Source: DATEDA01 sp963789885 (GTDB lineage Bacteria; Pseudomonadota; Gammaproteobacteria; Burkholderiales; SG8-39). From it: DNA of 64,000 bases. Positions 52,507 to 61,738 of this stretch are shown here, piece by piece (the stretch's first letter is position 1; each line of letters opens with the position of its first letter). The notes under the pieces were generated by a model. That model was given only the letters and a program-made list of their open reading frames with translations. It did not search any database and was not told the DNA's origin. The stretch covers positions 62,001 to 126,000 of the forward strand of contig CAWBNB010000021.1 of NCBI GenBank assembly GCA_963789885.1. The letters are read 5' to 3'. The position numbers were made by a program, and so were the translations under genes.

Positions 52507-52569
52507 CTCTCGCAGAGGATGGTGCATTTCCATAATGCTCGAGCAACATTCGCGCCCAGATCTGTCCGA

Positions 52570-52599
52570 GGTTATCGTTTCAACGACTTGGCGATAACC
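52570..52599. promoter_or_regulatory. 8-bp inverted repeat upstream of the PEP-CTERM gene
   Basis: GGTTATCG and CGATAACC are perfect inverted arms separated by 14 bases, 64 bases upstream of the PEP-CTERM start. It could be a protein-binding site or a leader stem. No other genes lie in 52507-52880. Confidence 0.45.
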
Positions 52600-52688
52600 C
52601 TCCGCGCTGCCGTAAAGGCTATCGACACCTTTTGCCTCGCGGCTCGAGTACGCTGGTGGCAGCCGCGCTTTTTCGATGGATCGCGCAG

Positions 52689-52717
52689 AAAAAAGAAGGG
52701 CCGGCTTTCGCCGGCCC
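52689..52717 (-). terminator. Intrinsic terminator without an upstream protein gene
   Basis: On the minus strand GGGCCGGC-GAAA-GCCGGCCC is followed by TTCTTTTTT, a strong rho-independent terminator with a GNRA-type loop. The WYL gene upstream is on the other strand, so the transcript ended here is either a small RNA of up to about 170 bases or a leader of the PEP-CTERM gene. Confidence 0.75.
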
Positions 52718-52880
52718 AACGCTTGCCGCAGGGGATAAAACGTGTTGCGCGCTAACGTTGCCATCGCCGCACGAGCAGCGGCGGCTCGTGTGACAATCTT
52801 TTGCAAATGCCGCGACTGATTGCGGAGAAACGTGAACTGGTTGGCACTCGCGCGGCCCGCTCCGCCGCGGCAACGGCCCG

Positions 52881-53846
52881 ATGGACCGCACCGAACGCTT
52901 CTACAAGATCCACCAGCTGCTCGCCGCGCGCGGCACGGTGAAGCTCGCCGCGCTGCTCGATGCGCTCGGCGTGTCGCGCGCGACGTTCAAGCGCGACCTC
53001 GAATACATGCGCGACCGGCTGAACGCGCCGATCGAGTGGGACCGCGCGGCGGGCGGCTACCGGTTCACCGGCGGCGAGGCGGACCGCTACCAGCTCCCGG
53101 GCCTCTGGTTCAACCCTTCGGAAGTGCGCGCACTGTTGACCATGCAACACCTGCTCGCGAACCTGCAGCCCGGTCTGCTCGAGCCGCACATCAAGCCGCT
53201 GCTCGCCCGACTGCGGGGCCTGCTCGGGTCGGGCGAGCACAGCGCCGAAGAGGTCGAGCGGCGCATCCGGATCATCCATCTCGGGGCGCGCAAGGTCGCA
53301 CTGCCGCACTTCGAGCTGGTCGCGAACGCGGTGCTCGACCGCCAGCGGCTGAGCATCAACTACGTGAGCCGCGGCACGAACGAGCGCACCGAGCGCGAGA
53401 TCAGCCCGCAGCGGCTCGTCCACTATCGCGAGAACTGGTACTGCGACGCATGGTGCCATCTGCGAGAGGACCTGCGGAGCTTCGCCGTCGACGCGATCCA
53501 GGCGGCCGAGCTCGTCGACCGCAAGGCGAAGCCGATCGCCGAGCGCGACCTGGACGAGGTGCTCGCGTCCGGCTACGGCATCTTCTCCGGGCGCAAGACG
53601 ACCTGGGCGAAGCTGCGCTTCACGGCGGAGCGGGCGCGGTGGGTGTCGGTCGAGGCCTGGCATCCGGAGCAGAAGGGGCGCTTCGAGCCCGACGGACGCT
53701 ATGTCCTCGAGCTGCCGTTCTCCGATCCGCGGGAGCTCGCGATGGACGTCCTGCGGCACGGCGCCCACGTGGAGGTCCTCGAGCCGGCCAGCCTGCGCGA
53801 CACGGTGCGCCAGCAGCTTGCCGCCGCGCTCAAACAGTACGGATAA
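52881..53846 (+). CDS. WYL-domain transcriptional regulator (YafY type)
   Basis: This 321-residue protein has an N-terminal winged helix (RTERFYKIHQLLAARGTVKL, VSRATFKRDLEYMRDRLNAP) and a central WYL domain (RQRLSINYVSRGTNERTERE, SPQRLVHYRENWYCDAWCHL, SFAVDAIQAAEL), then the WCX domain. WYL regulators sense nucleic acids or nucleotides and control DNA-damage and defence genes. It lies upstream of the nuclease-helicase pair on the same strand, separated by 313 bases with a small gene and a hairpin repeat, so it may regulate them. Confidence 0.92.
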   Translation: MDRTERFYKIHQLLAARGTVKLAALLDALGVSRATFKRDLEYMRDRLNAPIEWDRAAGGYRFTGGEADRYQLPGLWFNPSEVRALLTMQHLLANLQPGLLEPHIKPLLARLRGLLGSGEHSAEEVERRIRIIHLGARKVALPHFELVANAVLDRQRLSINYVSRGTNERTEREISPQRLVHYRENWYCDAWCHLREDLRSFAVDAIQAAELVDRKAKPIAERDLDEVLASGYGIFSGRKTTWAKLRFTAERARWVSVEAWHPEQKGRFEPDGRYVLELPFSDPRELAMDVLRHGAHVEVLEPASLRDTVRQQLAAALKQYG

Positions 53847-53859
53847 AGCGGGCGTCGCA

Positions 53860-53886
53860 CCCTCTCCCCGAACTTGGGGGAGAGGG
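53860..53886. repeat. Hairpin repeat of the CCCTCTCCC...GGGAGAGGG type
   Basis: CCCTCTCCCC and GGGGAGAGGG form a perfect 10-bp stem with a 7-base loop, followed by CCGCGGTGAGGG. This sequence type is a dispersed intergenic (REP-like) repeat in many proteobacteria, as I recall it. It lies just after the WYL stop, where it could also act as a terminator. Confidence 0.65.
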
Positions 53887-54008
53887 CCGCGGTGAGGGGG
53901 GGCAGCGCGTCGATCGGGTGCCGCGCGAGACGCGCGGTCCGACAGGCTCGTCCCCTGAGCCACCGCCCCTCGCATACTCGGGCCATCCGGTCTCGGGAGG
54001 CTTCTTCG

Positions 54009-54143
54009 ATGGACCATCACCGTTCGCTCGGGGATCGCGCAGTCGTGATCGCCAGCGCGCTCGCGATCCTCTTCGCCGTCGCGTTCGGCTCGGAGCCGGC
54101 GCGCGACACGCACCCCCAGCTCGCCCATCGCGCAGCACGCTGA
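54009..54143 (+). CDS. Small single-helix membrane or exported protein, 44 residues
   Basis: This short frame has a GGAGG ribosome-binding site eight bases before its ATG. It encodes MDHHRSLGDRAVVIASALAI and a continuous hydrophobic helix LAILFAVAFG, then a short polar tail ending in HRAAR. It may be a small inner-membrane protein or an unprocessed peptide. No family is recognised. Its support is the ribosome-binding site and the plausible helix only. Confidence 0.4.
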   Translation: MDHHRSLGDRAVVIASALAILFAVAFGSEPARDTHPQLAHRAAR

Positions 54144-54159
54144 CCTATCATCCCGCGGG

Positions 54160-56835
54160 ATGCCGGACGCTCTCCTGGAGCTCTCGCGGGACGATCTCTT
54201 CGCGCGGCTTGCGCTCGGGCGGGCTGGCGGGACCACGGTCGTCACGCCGAACCGGCGCCTCGCGCAATCGCTCGCGGCGGAGTTCGACCGCCGGCAGCAC
54301 GCGTCCGGGCTCGCGGTCTGGGAAACGGCCGACGTACTGCCTTACGTCGCGTTCGTCGATCGCCTGTACGAAGACGCGCTGCACTCGGAGCTCGCCGACC
54401 GCCTGCCGCTCCTGCTCGGGCCCGACCAGGAGCAGAGCCTCTGGGAGGACGTGGTGCGGCGCCGGGCCGGCGACGCGCTCCTCGCGGTCCCCGAAACGGC
54501 TGCGCTTGCGCGCGAGGCCTGGACGCTCGCGCACGCGTGGGACCTCGCCGACGGCCTCCCGGGCGCGCTTGCCGGCGAGGACGCCGCCGAATTCGCGGCC
54601 TGGGCGCGCGAGTATGCCGTCCGCACCGGCCGCGAGCATTTCACCGATCGGGCCCGGCTCGCTGCGGTCGCCGCGGAGGTGCTCGAAGAGCCGCGGGTAA
54701 GGAAGCCGACGCTGCTGGTCGTGTACGGATTCGACGCGATCACGCCGCAACAGGCGGTGCTTCTGGAAGCGCTTGCCGCGCGCGGCGTGACGCTCGCGTC
54801 CGCCGGCCCGTTGCGTCGCGAAGCGCAGGCGACGCGCGTCGCCTGCGCCGATGCCCGTGCGGAGTTCCAGCTTGCGGCCCGCTGGGCGCGGGCGCGGCTC
54901 GAAGCGAACCCGGACGCGCGCATCGCGATCGTCGTGCCGGAGCTCCACCGGCACAAGCAGCGGCTCCGGCGCGCGCTCGCCGAGGTGATGGATCCTGCGC
55001 GTGCGGGCGGCGTGCTGCCGTTCAACTTCTCGCTCGGGGATCCGCTCGCCGCGCGACCGCTCGTCGCGCACGCGCTCGCCGCCCTCGCGCTCGCCGGCCG
55101 CGAGGCGCCGTTCGAGCAGGCGAGCCTCGTGATCCGCTCGCCGTTCATGGTGCTCGCCGAGACCGAGGCGCAGGTGCGTGCGCGGCTCGACGCCGGGCTG
55201 CGCCGGCGTGCCGGGCCGACCCTCACGCTCGAGCGGCTCGCCGCGATGCTGGACGAGGGAAGCACGCTCGGCCGGACGCTGCGCGCCTACGCCGAGTTCC
55301 GCAGGCAGCGGCTCTTCCGCGCCCAGTCGCCCGCCGAGTGGGCGCGCGCGTTCGGCGACGCGCTCGCGCTCCTCGGCTTTCCGGGCGAGCGCGGCCTCGA
55401 TTCGTCCGAGTACCAGAGCCTGCAGAAGTGGCACGAGGTGCTGGCACGGCTGGCGACGCTCGAGCGCGTCGCACCGCGGATCGGGTTCGATGCCGCGCTC
55501 GGGTGGGCCGGGCGGATGGCGGCGGAAACGCTGTTCCAGCCGGAGACGCCGGAGGTGCCGATCCAGGTGCTCGGCGTGCTGGAGGCGGCCGGCATGGCCT
55601 TCGACCACGTCTGGGTCGCGGGGCTCACCGACGAAGCGTGGCCGCCCGCGCCCAATCCCAACCCGTTCATTCCGCTCCGCCTCCAGCGCGCGGCCGGTCT
55701 GCCGAACGCGACGCCGGCCGCGGCGCTCGAGTTCGCGCAGCGGCTCACCGACGGCTGGCGGAAGGGTGCCGGCGAGCTCGTGCTCTCGCATCCGCGCCGC
55801 GAAGGCGATCGCGATCTCGCGCCGAGCCCGTTGATCGCGCCGCTGCCTGCAACCGACCTGGCGGTGCCCGAATACGGTTCGTGGCGCGACGCGATCCACC
55901 GCGCCGCGGCGATCGAGCGGCTGGTGGACGTCACGGCGCCCGTTCTCGATGCGAGCGCGGGGATCCGCGGCGGGGCGTCGCTCCTGAAAGACCAGGCGGC
56001 GTGCCCGTTCCGCGCCGTCGCGGTTCGCCGGCTGCGTGCGGAGGGGCTCGAGATTCCGCAAGCCGGACTCGACGCGGCGGAGCGCGGCAGCCTCGTGCAC
56101 CGTGTGCTCGAGGGGGTGTGGCGGAAGCTCGGCGCGAAAAGCGCGCTCGATGCGCTTTCCGCGCCGGATCTGGATGTGCTCGTTGCGCAGGCGGCCGAAG
56201 AGGCGGTCGAGCGGGCGCGCAAGCGCGGGCTGACGGCGCTCGGGGGACGGTTCGCGGCGATCGAGCGCGACCGTCTCGCCCGGCTCGCGCACACGTGGCT
56301 GGAGGTGGAGCGCGGCCGCGCGGACTTCACGGTGCTCGCGGAGGCCGAGCGCCCGGTCCGCGTCGGCCCGCTCGCGCTCACCGTCCGCCTCGATCGCGTC
56401 GACGAGACCCCGGGGGGCGATCGCATCGTGATCGACTACAAGACCGGGAAGGTCGCGCTCGGATGGATCCTGCGCGAGCGCCTCGACGAGCCGCAGCTGC
56501 CGCTTTACGTCGCGGCAGCGGAGCCCGGTGCGGTCGCGGCGGCGTTCGCCCAGGTGCGTGCCGGCGAGATGAAGTTCGTCGGCCTCGCGCGCGAGGAGGG
56601 TGCGCTGCCCGGCGTCAAGACGCCGGCGCAAGCCGGAGCGCGCGCGGGTGCGCAGCCCGACTGGGACGCGCAGGTCGCATTCTGGCGCGCGGAGCTCGAC
56701 CGGCTGGCCGGCGAGTTCGCGGCCGGCCGCGCCGACGTCGCGCCCAAGCGTGGGCTCGCGACCTGCCGCGAATGCAGTGTGCAGCCGCTCTGCCGCATCC
56801 ATGAGCGGCTCGGCGCGCGCCCCGACGAGGACTAG
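54160..56835 (+). CDS. AddB-like PD-(D/E)XK nuclease with 4Fe-4S cysteines
   Basis: This 891-residue protein resembles the AddB-like half of a recombination nuclease-helicase, of the kind annotated as probable DNA repair protein. An inactive helicase-like N-terminus (GGTTVVTPNRRLAQSLAAEF) is followed by a C-terminal nuclease with RIVIDYKTGKV (D759, K761). Four cysteines, C615 (AACPFRA) and C869/C872/C878 (CRECSVQPLC), match the iron-sulfur cluster of AddB/RecB-type nucleases. It would resect double-strand breaks with the UvrD-type partner, which starts immediately after its stop. Confidence 0.88.
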   Translation: MPDALLELSRDDLFARLALGRAGGTTVVTPNRRLAQSLAAEFDRRQHASGLAVWETADVLPYVAFVDRLYEDALHSELADRLPLLLGPDQEQSLWEDVVRRRAGDALLAVPETAALAREAWTLAHAWDLADGLPGALAGEDAAEFAAWAREYAVRTGREHFTDRARLAAVAAEVLEEPRVRKPTLLVVYGFDAITPQQAVLLEALAARGVTLASAGPLRREAQATRVACADARAEFQLAARWARARLEANPDARIAIVVPELHRHKQRLRRALAEVMDPARAGGVLPFNFSLGDPLAARPLVAHALAALALAGREAPFEQASLVIRSPFMVLAETEAQVRARLDAGLRRRAGPTLTLERLAAMLDEGSTLGRTLRAYAEFRRQRLFRAQSPAEWARAFGDALALLGFPGERGLDSSEYQSLQKWHEVLARLATLERVAPRIGFDAALGWAGRMAAETLFQPETPEVPIQVLGVLEAAGMAFDHVWVAGLTDEAWPPAPNPNPFIPLRLQRAAGLPNATPAAALEFAQRLTDGWRKGAGELVLSHPRREGDRDLAPSPLIAPLPATDLAVPEYGSWRDAIHRAAAIERLVDVTAPVLDASAGIRGGASLLKDQAACPFRAVAVRRLRAEGLEIPQAGLDAAERGSLVHRVLEGVWRKLGAKSALDALSAPDLDVLVAQAAEEAVERARKRGLTALGGRFAAIERDRLARLAHTWLEVERGRADFTVLAEAERPVRVGPLALTVRLDRVDETPGGDRIVIDYKTGKVALGWILRERLDEPQLPLYVAAAEPGAVAAAFAQVRAGEMKFVGLAREEGALPGVKTPAQAGARAGAQPDWDAQVAFWRAELDRLAGEFAAGRADVAPKRGLATCRECSVQPLCRIHERLGARPDED

Positions 56836-59800
56836 GTGACGGCCGCCGGCATCCCCGATTCCACCGAGCGCGAGCGCGCGCTCGAGCACGTCGCGGTCGT
56901 TCATCGTCCAGGCCCCGGCCGGCTCGGGGAAGACCGAGCTGCTGATCCAGCGCTATCTCGCGCTGCTCGCCACGGTGGAGTCGCCGGAGGAGATCGTCGC
57001 GATCACTTTCACCATCAAGGCCGCCGGCGAGATGCGCGGCCGCGTGCTCGCGGCGCTCGCGGACGCGCGAGCGGGGAAGCTTCCGGGGGGGCCGCACGAG
57101 GCGCGGACGCTTGCCCTCGCACGGGCGGTCGTCGAGCGCGACCGGCGCGAGGACTGGCGGATCGACGACAACCCGGTGCGGCTGCGCATCCAGACGATCG
57201 ACGCGCTCTGCGCCGCCCTCGCCCGGCAGATGCCGGTGCTCTCGCGCTTCGGCGCCGCGCCCGAGACGATCGAGGACGCGTCGGCGATGTACCTCGAAGC
57301 CGCGCGAGGCGCGATCGGTCTCGTCGAGTCCGGCGGCGAGGTGGCGGCGGACATCGAGTGCCTGCTCGCGCACCTCGACAACGACGCCGCGCGCCTCGAG
57401 TCGCTGCTCGCCGGGATGCTCCAGCGGCGCGACCAGTGGATCCGGCACGTGGTCCGGATCGGCGACGGGGCGCTCGACCGCGCTCAGCTCGAAGCGGCGC
57501 TCGCGCACGAACGCCAGCGGCTCGTCGCTCGCGCCGCCGCTCTCTACCCGGGCGCCTCGCCCGGCGCGCCGGACGCCTGGCAGGCGCTCGCGCAGTCGCT
57601 GCTGACCAAGGAGGGGACCTGGCGGAAGAAGTCGCCGGAAGCGCAGGCGCTCGCGGGACTGCCCCAGGCGGAGCCGCTCCGCCAGGCGTTCGCGAGGCTC
57701 TGCGAGCTCCCGCCGGCCGCGTACACCGATGCGCAGTGGCGCGTGATCGCGGCGATCGGGAACCTGCTCAAGCACGCGACCGCGACGCTGCGCCTCGTAT
57801 TCGCCGCGCACGGGCAGGTGGATTTCACCGAGGTGGCGCAGGCCGCGCTCCGCGCGCTCGGCGAGGACGACGCACCGACCGATCTCGCGCTCGCGCTCGA
57901 TTATCGCGTGCGGCACCTGCTGGTCGACGAGTTCCAGGACACGTCGATCACCCAGTACGAGCTGATCGAGAAGCTCACGGCGGGCTGGCAGCCGGGCGAC
58001 GGGCGGACGCTGTTCGCGGTCGGCGACCCGATGCAGTCGATCTACCGCTTCCGCGAGGCCGAGGTCGGCGAGTTCCTCCGCACCTGGACGAGCAGGCAGC
58101 TCGGCGGCGTCGCGCTCGAGCCGGTGCGCCTGTCCGCGAACTTCCGCTCCCAGGCGGGCATCGTCGGCTGGATCAACGCCGCCTTCGCGCCGATGATGCC
58201 GGCGCACGAGGACGCCGCCGCGGGGGCGGTGCCGTACGCGCCGTCGGCGGCGGTGCACCCGTCGCTGCCCGGCAGCGCGGTGGAAGTGCACCCGTTCTTG
58301 GACGGCGACGACGAGGGCGAGGCGGCGCGAGTGGTCGAGCTGGTCGCAGGCGTCAGGCGGGATGCGCCGGACGCGACGGTCGCGGTGCTGGTGCGCAACC
58401 GCAACCATCTCCAATGGATCGTGCCGCGCTTCCGCGCGGCGGGTCTGCGCTTCCGCGCGATCGAGATCGAACAGCTCGGCCTGCGGCCGGTGGTGCAGGA
58501 CCTCCTCGCACTGACGCGCGCCGCGGCGCATCCGGCCGACCGTCTTGCCTGGCTCGCCGTGCTGCGCGCGCCGTGGTGCGGGCTCGAGCTCGCCGACCTC
58601 TGTACCCTCGCCGAGGGTACCGAGGGACGCACCGTCTGGGAGCTGATGACGGACGCGACGCGCGTCGCAAACCTGAGCGCCGGTGGCAGGGCGCGGCTCG
58701 AGCAGGTGAGGGCGGTGCTCGGCAATTTCGGCGCCGGCCGGTTCCGCGGCAGCCTCCGGGACCGGGTCGAGGACGCGTGGCTGACGCTCGGCGGCCCGGC
58801 GTGCGTGGACGACACCGCGCTCGAGGATGCCGCCGCTTACCTCGACGTGCTGGAGGAGGCCGAGGTCGCCGGCGCGATCGACGACCGGGCGCGGTTCGAG
58901 GCGCGCGTCGCGGCGCTGTGGGCGCTCCCCGACGTTCACACCGGCGCGACCGACGTGCAGATCATGACGATCCACAAGGCGAAAGGCCTCGAATTCGACC
59001 ACGTGATCGTTCCGGGACTCGGGCGCCCGCCGCGCGGCGAAGACGCGCGGCTCTTCCTGTGGACGGAGCGCGAGAGCGGCGGCGGCGGGGAGCTGCTCGT
59101 CGCGCCGATCGCGGAGGCCGGCGTGGATGGCGATCCGGTCTACGAGCGGCTCGCGCAGATCGACGCCGAGCGCGAAGACCACGAAGCGGCGCGCCTGCTG
59201 TACGTGGCGGCCACCCGCGCGCGCGAGCGCCTGCATCTCCTCGGCGATGTGAAGCGCGACGAGCCGCGCAGGGCGCCGCGGGAGCCGGGCGCACGGACGC
59301 TGCTGGCGAAACTCTGGCCGGCCGTGGCGCGACGGTTCGAAGACGTGGCGACCGCGGGATCGGTGGCCGCGGCGCCACCGGCGCCCGCGCCGCTGCAGCA
59401 GGACGTCGCGCGGCTCGTCGCGGGCTGGCGACCGCCGGCGCCGCCCCCCGGGCCGGCGTGGAGCGCCCCGCCGGCACCTGCGCATGCGCTCGATGCGATC
59501 CAGTATTCCTGGGTCGGCGAGACGGCGCGGCACGTCGGGAGCGTCGTGCATCGATGGCTGCAGCACCTCGCCGACGATCGCCTCGAGGGCTGGGACGAAG
59601 CGCGCGTGGAGCAGCTCCGCAGGAGTGTCCGGAGCGAGCTTGCCGTACACGGCGTGCGTGCGGGCGAGCTCGACGAGGCGACTCGGCGAGCGCTGTCGGC
59701 GCTGCGGGCGGCTATCGCCGACCCGCGCGGCCGCTGGGTGCTGGGTCGGCACCCGTACGCGGCGACCGAGCACCGATTGACGGCGGTCGTGGACGGGGCG

Positions 59801-60022
59801 GTCCAACGCCTCGTTATCGACCGGCTGTTCGAGGCGGGACCGGGCGAGCGCTGGATCGTGGACTACAAGACGAGTACGCACGAAGGCGCGGACCCGGAGG
59901 GCTTCCTCGACCAGGAGCGCGCTCGCTACGCCGCCCAACTCGAGCGCTACGCCAGGGCGCTGGGCGGCACGAGCCGCCTCGGCCTCTATTTCCCGCTCCT
60001 CACGGGGTGGCGGGAGATCTAG
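56836..60022 (+). CDS. UvrD/AddA-like helicase-nuclease, frameshift near the N-terminus
   Basis: The restored protein is about 1061 residues. It has Walker A APAGSGKT, the DEXX box LLVDEFQDTS (motif II), IMTIHKAKGLEFDHVIVPGL (motif V), YVAATRARERLHLLGD (motif VI), and a C-terminal PD-(D/E)XK nuclease core WIVDYKTSTHEGADPEG. This is the AddA-type partner of the preceding gene, whose TAG directly abuts its GTG start. At about 56886 one extra base separates the start (TAAGIPDSTERERALE) from the Walker A frame; removing it gives RERALDTSRSFIVQAPAGSG. As printed, translation from the only later ATG (56975) would lose Walker A. Confidence 0.85.
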
Positions 60023-60131
60023 TGGCGGTTGGCGCGCGGGATTTGGCGTGGTCCCGGGCATCCGTTACTGGCGCGGTCGGCCCCGGACCGGGCATGATGT
60101 GCGGGGCGCTCTTGGCGCCAGGGAGAAACGG

Positions 60132-61136
60132 ATGGACATCAAGGCACTGCAATGGGAGCTCGCCGCGTTCGTCGTCGATCGCGGCCTCGACCCGTTGCAC
60201 ACGCCCAAGAACCTGTCGATGGCCCTCGCGGCCGAGGCTGGAACGCTGCTGGCGCTTTTCAAGTGGCTCGCGGACGACGGCGCACTGGGCCTGGGAGCGC
60301 CCGCACAGCGCGACGCTGCCGCCGATGCGCTCGCCGATTCGGTCCTGCACGCGATCCATCTCGCCGACCGGCTCGGCATCGACCTCGACGAAGCGATCCG
60401 GCGCAAGCTCGCGCGCAACGCGGAACGGTATCCGCCGCTGCCGGGGGAGGCTCCTCCCCCCGCTCCGGCTCCGGCCGCGGCGGCACCCCAGTCGCGCGTC
60501 GCGGTCGAGCGGCGCGCTGTCGCCGACCGGCGCACCACACCCGACCGGCGGGTCCCCCCCGAGCAGCGCTTCGAGCCTGAGCGGCGAGTCGGGGCCGATC
60601 GGCGCGCCGGGTCCGAGCGCAGATCGTCTGCGACGCGCGCGCCGGCGGTCGCCGAGCCCGAAGTGCAAGCTCGTGTCGAGCCGCCCCGGGTGCCCGCTCC
60701 GCCGCCGCCTCCGGCAGCGCCCGAGCCGTCGCGGGAGGAGCCCCGCCTCCCACGTGGCGCGCGGCCCGAGCCGCCACCGGAACCACCGCCGCCTGCTCGC
60801 GCCGCCCGGCCCGAACCGCCACCTCCGCCCCCGCCGGAGCCGGAGGAGGACGGTCCCTACGCGCACCTCGACGCCGATGCGGCGCGACGACTGGTGGAAG
60901 TCCTGTCGAGGCAGGTCAACCGGGCCCGGACCGACGACCCGCTGGCGCGGGAACTCCACGACGAATTGACGACGCTTAGGCGCACCCTCCACGCAGAGAA
61001 TCCGAAGCGCGCGTGGCTTGCCGGGAGCCTGAACTCGATCCGGCGGATCCTGGAAGAGGCGTGCACGCACTCGGTTGGCGCCGAGCTCCGTGCGCGCGAG
61101 CATCTCACCGAGGTCGAGCGAATCCTCGACGCGTAA
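60132..61136 (+). CDS. MazG-like protein with hexapeptide repeats and proline-rich linker
   Basis: This 334-residue protein combines a MazG/dCTP-pyrophosphatase-like N-terminus (residues 1-100: HTPKNLSMALAAEAGTLLAL, ADRLGIDLDEAIRRKLARNA) with seven (V/A/T)xx(D/E)RR hexapeptides (123-164), a long Pro-rich linker and a helical C-terminus (LVEVLSRQVNRARTDDPLA). The E-x-x-E pair of active MazG enzymes is E35 and Thr38, and a later Glu is Ala, although D69 is kept. Hydrolysis of NTPs is therefore doubtful. The ATG at 60132 was chosen because the family N-terminus begins there. It follows the nuclease-helicase pair by 109 bases. Confidence 0.82.
   Translation: MDIKALQWELAAFVVDRGLDPLHTPKNLSMALAAEAGTLLALFKWLADDGALGLGAPAQRDAAADALADSVLHAIHLADRLGIDLDEAIRRKLARNAERYPPLPGEAPPPAPAPAAAAPQSRVAVERRAVADRRTTPDRRVPPEQRFEPERRVGADRRAGSERRSSATRAPAVAEPEVQARVEPPRVPAPPPPPAAPEPSREEPRLPRGARPEPPPEPPPPARAARPEPPPPPPPEPEEDGPYAHLDADAARRLVEVLSRQVNRARTDDPLARELHDELTTLRRTLHAENPKRAWLAGSLNSIRRILEEACTHSVGAELRAREHLTEVERILDA
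60498..60623. repeat. Seven 18-bp repeats encoding (D/E)RR hexapeptides
   Basis: This in-gene repeat encodes VAVERR, AVADRR, TTPDRR, VPPEQR, FEPERR, VGADRR and AGSERR in unbroken succession. The DNA copies are diverged while the acidic-Arg-Arg end of each unit is conserved, which argues for selection on the peptide. Confidence 0.9.
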
Positions 61137-61160
61137 CGCCCAGCTGTCTGGCCGGCCGGC

Positions 61161-61736
61161 TCAGCGGGTCGGTGGCGGGGGCTGGTTCGGTGGTGGTGGC
61201 GGCGGCGGGGGCTGGTTTGCCGGAGGGGGTGGCGGCTGATTCGGCGGCGGGTAGGGCGACGAGGCGGTCGGGGCACTGCTCACCTGCGGGCGCGGCGACG
61301 AGCTGTAAGCGGTCGACAGCGGCACCTTGTTGCCCTTCGCGTACATGCACTGCAGGTAGGCATTGTCGTAGCGCCGCTGGAGCACCCACCAGGAGTCGTA
61401 GCCGTATCCCGCTCCGACCGCGGTGCCGGTGAGCAGCCCGGCGCCTGCGCCGATGGCCGCACCGCTGCTCCCGCCGAACGCCGCGCCGGCGACCGCACCG
61501 ACTGCCGCCCCTACGGCGGCGCCGCCGACGCCGGCTGCCGTCGCGGCCTGGGCTGGCGTCGTGCCGCCGATCTGCGCGGTCGCGAACTGCCGGCACACCT
61601 CATCGTCGGCGCGGAAAGCCTCGAAGCTCTTGGTGCTGCCGGGAAGAACGAGAATGCCGGGCCCCGACGGAAACGTGGCGCATCCGGCGAATAACGCCGC
61701 GGCAGCGGGGGCGAGCCGCCTGGCGAGGGGCCGCAT
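61161..61736 (-). CDS. Glycine-zipper lipoprotein with proline-rich tail
   Basis: This 191-residue protein has a lipoprotein signal with lipobox LFAGC (C19 would be lipidated) and a glycine-zipper membrane segment (AAVGAAVGAVAGAAFGG, then AAIGAGAGLLTGTAVGAGYG). Its C-terminal third is almost pure Pro/Gln/Asn (NQPPPPPANQ repeats). Glycine-zipper lipoproteins sit in the outer membrane and can oligomerise or form pores under stress. Its start lies two bases after the stop of the Gly/Trp-rich protein gene, so they are coexpressed. Confidence 0.85.
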   Translation of the reverse strand: MRPLARRLAPAAAALFAGCATFPSGPGILVLPGSTKSFEAFRADDEVCRQFATAQIGGTTPAQAATAAGVGGAAVGAAVGAVAGAAFGGSSGAAIGAGAGLLTGTAVGAGYGYDSWWVLQRRYDNAYLQCMYAKGNKVPLSTAYSSSPRPQVSSAPTASSPYPPPNQPPPPPANQPPPPPPPPNQPPPPTR

Positions 61737-61738
61737 GT

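Noticed and set aside
53847..53900. Phage attachment site next to the WYL gene
   Set aside because: The symmetrical sequence is a common intergenic hairpin repeat; there is no integrase, tRNA or second copy in the window.
23063..56887. Programmed +1 frameshifting as an explanation for the broken genes
   Set aside because: The seven sites share no slippery sequence, stop context or stimulatory structure, and lie in unrelated genes.
56615..60061. Long minus-strand frame opposite the nuclease-helicase genes
   Set aside because: Same composition artefact; no domain motif, and it is opposite well-supported helicase motifs.
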